From the NCBI GenBank assembly GCA_019242475.1, contig JAFAVK010000060.1, forward strand, positions 1 to 41,383: 41,383 bases of DNA. The letters are read 5' to 3'. Below are positions 35,189-41,383 of the stretch, piece by piece; position 1 is the first letter of the stretch; each line of letters begins with the position of its first letter. Origin of the DNA: Acidobacteriota bacterium. Its GTDB lineage: Bacteria; Acidobacteriota; Blastocatellia; Pyrinomonadales; Pyrinomonadaceae. The notes beneath the pieces are model-generated. The model did not search any database. It was given only the letters and a program-made list of their open reading frames with translations, and was not told the DNA's origin. Made by a program: the position numbers and the translations under genes.

Positions 35189-36075
35189 TGAGTGACAAAA
35201 AGTACCTTGAGGACATTCTGGACTTGCAAACGCTTGACCCCGACGGCCAAGAGATGAAGGACCTGCGGGCACGCCGCGGCGAGGTTGAGAAGCTCCTTCG
35301 CAGGAAATTCGATGGATGCTCTCTCACCATCAGGTATGGCGGCTCTAAGGCGAAGGGGACGATGATCAAAGAGGCGTATGACCTCGATATGACTTGCTAC
35401 TTTGACCGTGACGAGACCGGGGCCGGAGACACGCTCCAAGAGATTTACGAGAACGTCGAGGGTGCGCTCGCCGACGATTATCTGGTGACGCGGAAGCCTT
35501 CGGCGTTGCGTCTGAAGAGCAAAGACCTGAATCAGTGGGCGGCCGACTTCCACATCGACGTGGTGCCGGGGCGCTTCATCGACGAGAAGAACGAGGACGT
35601 GTTCCTCTACCGGTCGTCGGGCGAGAAGGGGCGTCAGAAGACGAACCTCGACGTTCACATCGAGCACGTCAAAAACAGCGGTGTGACCGACGCCATCCGT
35701 CTGCTGAAGCTCTGGCGCGCGCGTAACTTCCTCTCCGTCCGGCATTTCGTGCTCGAACTACTGACCATTGAGTTGCTGAAGGGCAAGAAGTCGCTTGACC
35801 TGCCCGAGCAGTTGAAGCACGTCTGGACGGAGCTGCGCGACAACGTCGAGGACATCAAAATCGAAGACCCGGCGAACCCGACTGGTAATGACCTTTCCGA
35901 GCTGTTCAACGCGACCGTCCGGCAGGAACTCTCGTCGAACGCGAGGAGGACACTGGAGCTGATTGAGAGGTCAGGCTGGGAGGCGGTTTTCGGAAAGGTG
36001 CCTGAGAAGTCTTCTAGGGTGAGTGCCGCGGCGGGATACACCGGGCGCTCGACTGGGTCATTCGGTGAGGAATAA
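35188..36075 (+). CDS. CBASS cyclic-oligonucleotide synthase (CD-NTase)
   Basis: The product is 295 residues. It is a nucleotidyltransferase of the cGAS/DncV-like superfamily. The active-site motif is YGGSKAKGT at about 50-58, followed by the catalytic Asp pair in KEAYDLDMTC (Asp65, Asp67) and the third Asp in FHIDVVPG (Asp124). A helical SMODS-type C-terminal domain follows (AIRLLKLWRARNFLSVRHF). The product and subclade cannot be fixed by eye; pairing with HNH-SAVED is common for clade D and G enzymes. The ATG at 35188 lies in TGATG, so translation is coupled to the effector gene. The C-terminus ends SFGEE and is flexible; in type II CBASS such a tail is modified by the E2-like protein. Confidence 0.9.
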   Translation: MSDKKYLEDILDLQTLDPDGQEMKDLRARRGEVEKLLRRKFDGCSLTIRYGGSKAKGTMIKEAYDLDMTCYFDRDETGAGDTLQEIYENVEGALADDYLVTRKPSALRLKSKDLNQWAADFHIDVVPGRFIDEKNEDVFLYRSSGEKGRQKTNLDVHIEHVKNSGVTDAIRLLKLWRARNFLSVRHFVLELLTIELLKGKKSLDLPEQLKHVWTELRDNVEDIKIEDPANPTGNDLSELFNATVRQELSSNARRTLELIERSGWEAVFGKVPEKSSRVSAAAGYTGRSTGSFGEE

Positions 36076-36078
36076 AGG

Positions 36079-36738
36079 GTGGCCGACGACGCCCCCCGGC
36101 TCGAAGCGAGCGTAGAGGGAATGCGGGACTACTACCCCGCATTCTCCTTCTCGTTCGTAGAGACGGCCGCGGGTAGGCTAGGCGGCTGGACAGGAAGAGT
36201 CCAGCCCATCAGAACGACGGACAGGCTGGAAGACCTACTCGACGACATTCATCACGAGCGGCCCTATTACATTCTGCCCGGCGGGGAGGTGCTACATCAC
36301 CCTGTTTGTTCGGCCGTCCACGAGCACCACGGCTGGGCGGAAAAGTTGAGCAACCCACACGCCGTCTACGACCTGGAAGTCAGGTATGGCGGGGGGAAAC
36401 GTCACCCGAAGGCTTACGTGCGTGATCACTTACTCCCGGAGGAAAAGAGGAGGCATACGTTCGGCGACGGCTCTATCTGCCCGTATGCGCCCTGGCATCA
36501 AGTTTGGAGGTGGGAGGAGCACACTGTTGTCGATTACATGGCGCACGCCCTCGGCTGGCTGATTAAGTGGACGGTCTGGGATCAGGCGGGAGTCTGGATC
36601 GGCCCGGAGGTAGACCATGATCCCAGATCTCTGCTACGCAGCATCGGTCCTAACAAGCCGTGCTGGTGTGGGTCGAACGAAAAGTACAAAAAGTGCCATA
36701 GGCCGTCGGATGAAAATAGCGCGAGAGGCCGTGCCTGA
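36079..36738 (+). CDS. E2-like CBASS ancillary protein with C-terminal SEC-C zinc motif
   Basis: The product is 219 residues. The E2-like core has a strand region with the segment RHPKAYV (about 108-114) and the catalytic-Cys motif FGDGSICPYAP (about 128-138, Cys134). This is followed by VVDYMAHALGWLIKWTVWD and WIGPEV, as in prokaryotic E2-like proteins of CBASS type II loci that lack a fused E1. Residues about 191-207 hold a SEC-C motif, PCWCGSNEKYKKCH, with three Cys and one His to bind zinc, which I do not usually expect on these proteins. By analogy it would conjugate or prime the CD-NTase. The GTG start has GAGGA 7 nt upstream and lies 3 nt after the CD-NTase stop. Confidence 0.82.
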   Translation: MADDAPRLEASVEGMRDYYPAFSFSFVETAAGRLGGWTGRVQPIRTTDRLEDLLDDIHHERPYYILPGGEVLHHPVCSAVHEHHGWAEKLSNPHAVYDLEVRYGGGKRHPKAYVRDHLLPEEKRRHTFGDGSICPYAPWHQVWRWEEHTVVDYMAHALGWLIKWTVWDQAGVWIGPEVDHDPRSLLRSIGPNKPCWCGSNEKYKKCHRPSDENSARGRA

Positions 36739-36750
36739 GGGTGTATACGG

Positions 36751-36927
36751 TTATGGTAACTCGTCAACTTTGAGGCCGCGCAGCAGCCCCTTGAATGTGG
36801 CCTCGAACAAGTCATGCTCTTTCCAGCCAGAGAAATCCGGAATGAAATACTCTTGTATTTCTACTCCCAAATCCGAGCCTACTCATTATGTCGCCATCTC
36901 AAAATTAAAATTACCTGAGTAGATCAT
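36751..36927 (-). pseudogene. Decayed small ORF with two in-frame stops, convergent with the E2-like gene
   Basis: On the minus strand, ATG (36925-36927) opens MIYSGNFNFEMAT, then TAA and TGA stand side by side. The same frame then resumes as VGSDLGVEIQEYFIPDFSGW and continues for about 20 codons to a TAA at 36751. Both halves look like real protein (balanced, aromatic, acidic) rather than GC-driven noise. It lies downstream of the RHS gene and the AT-rich secreted-protein gene, a place where immunity genes are often found. It may be the remnant of such a gene. The rest of the gap (36739-37008) is AT-rich with nothing else I can support. Confidence 0.4.
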
Positions 36928-37008
36928 CTATGGGGAATGTAGGATAAGACTCCTTAACACTCATCAAGAGATAATTAGGAAGTTCTCCGATTCAACAATC
37001 CTCGAAAT

Positions 37009-37464
37009 TCATTTCACCTCTTTACACTTATACCCCAACTTATTAGCCCTACCCTTTTTGAACCGCACGTCTTGAGATCGAATAGTCGAATGTAATAGAA
37101 GTGTTGCATTTTCTTTATTTGGAAGAATCCATAATTCAATATTCAACTCTTCGCGGTATCCACCATTCAAAATAATGATGCGATTATTACTTATCTTACT
37201 TTTTATCAAGTAATTTTTGATGCCAAGCAGACGAGATACAATCTCATTACGTTTAGTATCATTACGCCCCCCGTAACCAATAATAATAGCTGCCGTATCA
37301 GGTTTTCCTTTTAACGCTTCTATATAATTATCTAAACGTACTACCTCTTCTTTACACCGAACATGGCCGAATCTATCAAATAATAGAGGGCTGTCATACA
37401 CAAAGGCAGAGTTTGTTTGCAGAATAATGCAGACGCTGATTATGAGCAGGTGGATGGATTGCAT
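37009..37464 (-). CDS. Small AT-rich secreted protein, OmpA-like fold suspected
   Basis: The product is 151 residues with a signal peptide (IHLLIISVCIILQTNSAF). The mature part has the order strand (AAIIIGYGG), basic helix (RNEIVSRLLGIKNYLI), strand (NRIIILNGGY) and a further strand (ELWILP). This alternation resembles OmpA-like peptidoglycan-binding domains, though the typical Asp/Arg pair is not clear. It starts 10 nt after the RHS stop, so it is probably translated with it. The gene is far AT-richer than its upstream neighbour, suggesting recent acquisition. It could be an immunity or partner protein of the RHS tip, but its export argues for a cell-envelope role. Confidence 0.7.
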   Translation of the reverse strand: MQSIHLLIISVCIILQTNSAFVYDSPLLFDRFGHVRCKEEVVRLDNYIEALKGKPDTAAIIIGYGGRNDTKRNEIVSRLLGIKNYLIKSKISNNRIIILNGGYREELNIELWILPNKENATLLLHSTIRSQDVRFKKGRANKLGYKCKEVK

Positions 37465-37474
37465 TGACGTTAAT

Positions 37475-40400
37475 TCACTTTCTCGGTGCTGGGCAAGCTG
37501 CCCAAACTAGCGGATGCCAATAAATGCTAGCGGCTTGGATTGTAGGGAACTGCCGTTTAGAGTCTTTCCCCTTCTTTATCAAGACTGCATTAACAGCATT
37601 CGCCATTACCAAGTCGTTAAAGACCAGGCCCCCGGAATGAGTGGGAGACACATGATGTAATGTCTCGGCAAGGAAATCTTCTGTAGTTTGACTGATCAGA
37701 AAACCGGTTCTATCTGCACTAATAAACTTTTCTGTCTTAAAAGCATTGTGGACTTTGGCTATCGGTTTATTATCTTTACTGTTGTAGGCTTCTCCACCAT
37801 ACGGTGATGTATTTTCCCAGTAAAACTGAACTTGATCAAAGGTGTCTAGAATATCTGTGGGAGACACACCGGTGGCAGCTTTTGCCTCATCGAATATCTT
37901 CTGAAGGAATGTTTGGCAATCAGGATTTTTCAGCGTCTGTTTAATTCTATCGCGGAAATTTTTAAGGTCTTCGGGTGACACTGGAGTTTTCTGCGGCTGC
38001 GATGTCTGTTGAAGTGTAGCACCGCCTCCCATGTAGCCCGAGAAGCTGAAGGTCTCGCCCAGCCCCGCCGTCACCCTGTAGAGCGGGATGATCCCGCTGT
38101 TGATGCGGACGACATCCTCGTCGCCTACCGGTGTGCCCCCGCCGCCCGGGGTGTCCGTCACCTTGATGCTGCCGTAGTAGGAGATGGAGGCGACGGTCTC
38201 GACCCGCCCCTCGTAGTTGGCGACCCCGCCGGCCCGCTCCGCGATGTCCTTCATCAGCGGGCCGCAGTCCTCCGGGACGCCGTTGCGCGAGCAGCCCTTG
38301 CCCCGCAGGTTCGTCGGGTTGCCCAACGACGGGTAGTTCGGGCTCGCCTCGTCCGGCGGGGTGTAGAGCGGCGCGTTCGCGTAGTGGTCTTCCAGCCCCA
38401 CGCCCGCCCCGACGGGGTCGAGTTCCGCGTCGAGCTTCGCCCAGCCCGTGCCCGAAGCCCCGCCCATCCGCACGCTCGCCCCGCTGGCGTCGCGGTGCTC
38501 CACCGCCACGTAGGCCGACACGTCCCCGTCCGTCGCCAGCTTCTGCACCGCCAGCATCCCGCCCGCCGGGTCGTAGACGAACCCGCGCAGCTTCTGCCCG
38601 CCCGCGCCGACCTCGGCCACGACCCGCCCGCCCAGCGCCGTCGAGCGCAGGTAGTAAGTCGCCTCCGGTGGGAGGTAAGGCTGCGGGCGCGTGCCGGCCC
38701 TGAGCATCTGCCCGTCGCCGTCGTAGGCGTGTGTCGTGTCGGCCTGGTCGGGCCAGACCGGGTCGATGATGTCGCCCATCCTCTCCGCAGCGTCGCACCT
38801 GTACGTCCACTTCGTGTCGTTCGTGGAGTTGCCCTCGGCGTCATATGCCCAGGCGCTGTTACGGCCGTTGCTGTACTGCCTGGTATCGTCGTAAGAGGCG
38901 CTCCAGTGGCGGCTCGAACGGCTGGTGTTATTGTCGAAGGCGTCATAGCCATACGTCTGGTTGTACGGCCCGTCCTCGGCGGTGTCCCCGCGCGCCTCAG
39001 AGCCCGTCAGCGCCTGCGTCAACCTCCCCGCGTGGTCATAGAGGTTCAGCCGGTCGTACCGCCCGTCCGACAGGTCGTCGGCATATCGCAGGCGCCCGTC
39101 GGCGTAGTAGTCGTAAGTCTTGTTCAGCAGCCCCGGCACCTGGAAGGAAGCCGGCCGCAGTCGCGCGTCGTAGCCGACCGTGAGGCTGCGCCCGTCGGCG
39201 TAAGCCGCCGCCTTGACTCCGCCCCACGCTCGGTACTGGATGCCGTATGCCAGTTGCGGCGACGGCAGCCCGAGGCCGCCCCCGGTAATTTCTTTCAACT
39301 GCCCGGAGGAGGAGTAGGCGTAAGCGACGCTCGTGCCGAAGGAGTTGTCGGTGACGCCCGTCAACTCGTCCGCCAGGTTATACGAGTAGGTGAGCGAGTA
39401 GGTGCCGACGGGGAGCTGCCTCGTCTCCGAGGCGAGCCGCGAAAGCCCGTCGTAGGAGTAGGTGGCCTGCCCCAGCCCGTCCGTCATCCCCGTCCGGTTG
39501 CCGGCCGCGTCGTAGGAGAAGGTGACGCCGGCCGCCGGTGCGACGTTCTGCCCCGGCAGCACCTCAGAGAGGTTATAACTGATCGAGGTGACGAGGTGCC
39601 GGCCGTTGCCGTAGCCGTATACCGCCTTCACCCCTCGCGCGTCCTTAACGAAATCAAGAGTGTCGTCGGCGTTGTAGGCGTAGACGGTGTTCCTGCCGGC
39701 GTCCTGCTCGGGCACGTGCCTGCCCTGCAAGCGGCCGTAGCCGTCGTAGAGCACCGCCGTCTCCTGGTAGGCGCCGCTCTGGTCTGTACCCTGATACTGC
39801 CGTAAGAAGGTAACCTGATTAAGGGCATTAAAAGTACTCGTGGTGGTCGAGTAGACGGAGCCGTCCCAGTTCAGAACTTCTGTCTTCCACCGGCGTCCGA
39901 GGGCGTCGCTGTAGACCTTCTGCTGCCTCCCCGCCTCGTCCGTCAGCGTCACCACCTCGCCCCCGGCGCAGCCGCAGCCCTCGTAGCTCGCGCTTCTCTG
40001 TGTCCCGTCCGTGTTCGTAGTGATCCGCGGCCTTCCCTTCCAGTCGTACGTCTGCTTCGTGTAGAGCCACCCGGCCGCGTCGTCGCCGGTGGGGTTCCAC
40101 GCGCCGTCGATCTCGGTCGGGTTGGACTGCTTCACCGCGCGCCCCATCCGGTCGTACTGAATGCCCTGCGCCCTGTAGCCGCCGACGCTGCCGGGGTGGT
40201 TCGAGGAGACGCCGATCACGCGCCCCATCCCGTCGAAAGACCAGGCCGAGTAGCCCTCGTCGGCGGCCGTGTTGACGCTGGAGAACTGCTGCACGTAGTC
40301 CGGCCCGTAGGCGTAGCGCGTGTAGGCCCCGTTGTTGACGGTCGTCACCCGCTCGACGCGCGCGGCCTCGTCGTAGGCGAAGGTTTGGACGCGCCCGCTC

Positions 40401-41382
40401 GGCTGACCGGCGGGCGGCGGCCCCTCGGAGCGCGTCCGCGCCCCGAAGTCGAAGTCGTACTGAATGAATGAAGAGAAGCCGTCGCCGTCGGTCAACGTCG
40501 TCGGGTAGGCGAAGGTGCCGCGCGAGTTGTCGCCGTCGGAGAAAGAGTCCGCGTAGCCGACAGTGTTCCCGTGGCCGAGCGGGTCGGCCGTGCTCACCAC
40601 CGACCCGGCGGCGTCGTAGCCCGTCCGGGAGGTGTGGACTACGGCGTCGTTGCCGATCTGGTTCGAGTCCCAGCGGGAGACGGCCGTCAGGTTCCCGCGT
40701 GTGAGGAACGTGCTGGTGAACGACTGGTTGTGGCCGACGGCGTTCGTGGCCTGCGTGCCGACGCTCCCCTCCCCGTCGTAGGCGTAGGTCGTCTTCGCCA
40801 GCCACCGCTCGGCGACGGGGTCGTAGACGTGCGCGGCCGCGACCAGCCCGACGATGCGGCGTTCGAGGTAGGCTTGCGCTAGGTTGTAGTCGGTGTAGCT
40901 CTGGCGGAGCGGGGTCGCGCCGTCGGCGTCGTACTCCGTCACCAGGTAGGGGAGCCCCCCCACTGCGCGTACGGGCCGTAGTCGATGGTCGTGCGGCGGT
41001 GGTTGCTCGGCGCGTCCTCGGGGAAGTCGTAGACGTTCGTCTCTATCACCCGCGGGTTGGTCTGGTAGCCGGCCGCCGTGTCGTCCTGCGCCCACTGGGT
41101 GATGGCCAGCCGCTGCCGCCGGCCCTCGGCCGTGACTTCGCTCTGAACAATCAACCCTTTCTGCCAGCCCGCCCCGTAAGTATCCTTGTAGGCCGTCTCG
41201 TCAGGCGCGGTCATCGAGTGCGAGCCGTCGCCGTTGTCACTGAACCCGGTCACCACCTCCGCCGGGACGCCGTTCAAGCCCGTCCAGTTCTCGGCCCGGA
41301 CGCGCGACTCGTAGACGCGCGGGCAGTCGTCGGCCAGAGTCGCGTAAGCGTAGGTCGTGCGCGAGCGCTCGCCGTAGGCGGA
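37475..41382 (-). pseudogene. RHS/YD-repeat protein with one homopolymer frameshift, 5' end outside the window
   Basis: The frame is open to the right edge, so the N-terminus is missing. Many YD repeats are visible (SYDGLSRLASETRQL, YDAAGNRTGMTDG). A run of 7 C at 40955-40961 puts the upstream part (ending DYGPYAQWGG) out of frame with the downstream part (LPYLVTEYDADG). One extra base would give a continuous protein. This is either a sequencing or assembly slip, or real phase variation. From about 38030 down to 37475 the code becomes AT-rich and the protein changes to a tip domain. The tip carries AETLHH where related tips have HExxH, so metal binding is doubtful. RHS proteins are large shells that deliver or store a C-terminal toxin. 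Without the frameshift this would be a normal RHS gene. Confidence 0.8.
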
Positions 41383-41383
41383 G

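Noticed and set aside
36617..36922. Plus-strand frame overlapping the end of the E2-like gene
   Set aside because: It overlaps the SEC-C coding part in another frame and shows no protein-like features; the minus-strand frame of the decayed ORF is more convincing beyond 36751.

Overview
The window is GC-rich bacterial chromosome with dense genes on both strands. It most resembles an Acidobacteriota (Blastocatellia/Pyrinomonadaceae-like) genome. That is an inference from gene content: large secreted MBG/Ig-like proteins, an EXORDIUM-like secreted protein, PDZ-only secreted proteins, RHS proteins, and a FadN/FadA/FadE-type beta-oxidation operon. No rRNA, tRNA or CRISPR array was seen.

Layout. 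1-230: tail of a NYN/PIN-type RNase-like gene. 314-8325: a giant secreted repeat protein, a small secreted protein, a cupin, and a secreted helical-toroid-like protein. 8576-14184: housekeeping genes: a YjjX-type NTP phosphatase, thymidine kinase, a CxxCH protein, a YgfZ-type folate-binding protein, a peroxiredoxin, a family-4 uracil-DNA glycosylase, and an NAD(P)-binding NmrA-like protein. 14516-21725: an EXORDIUM-like protein, a double-PDZ protein, a methyltransferase, a truncated GNAT gene, a GT-C glycosyltransferase, an SDR oxidoreductase, and a secreted protein. 21900-25592: a NACHT-type STAND NTPase with C-terminal pentapeptide repeats, then a degenerate 21-bp tandem array, then a small conserved gene. 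25908-32917 (minus): an MBL-fold hydrolase and a fatty-acid operon in the order fadN, ybaK, fadA, fadE. A FadR-like palindrome lies inside the fadN promoter spacer.

33041-36738 is an AT-richer accessory block that encodes a CBASS anti-phage system. It holds an HNH-SAVED effector (Cap5-like), a CD-NTase and an E2-like protein with a C-terminal SEC-C zinc motif, tightly packed on the plus strand. An ImmA/IrrE metallopeptidase is transcribed divergently. From the known biology of these families, phage infection would activate the CD-NTase, a cyclic oligonucleotide would bind SAVED, and the HNH domain would degrade DNA. The E2-like protein would modify or prime the CD-NTase, and the peptidase may relieve transcriptional repression.

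36751-41383 (minus) is a large RHS/YD-repeat gene that runs off the window. It has one homopolymer frameshift and an AT-rich variable C-terminal tip, followed by a small AT-rich secreted OmpA-like gene and a decayed ORF.

Two kinds of repeat punctuate the region: a heptamer family (unit CAGTAGG, four sites) and a 173-bp palindromic element. The most interesting items are the CBASS locus with its E2/SEC-C protein and divergent peptidase, and the 21-bp periodic array beside the NACHT gene.
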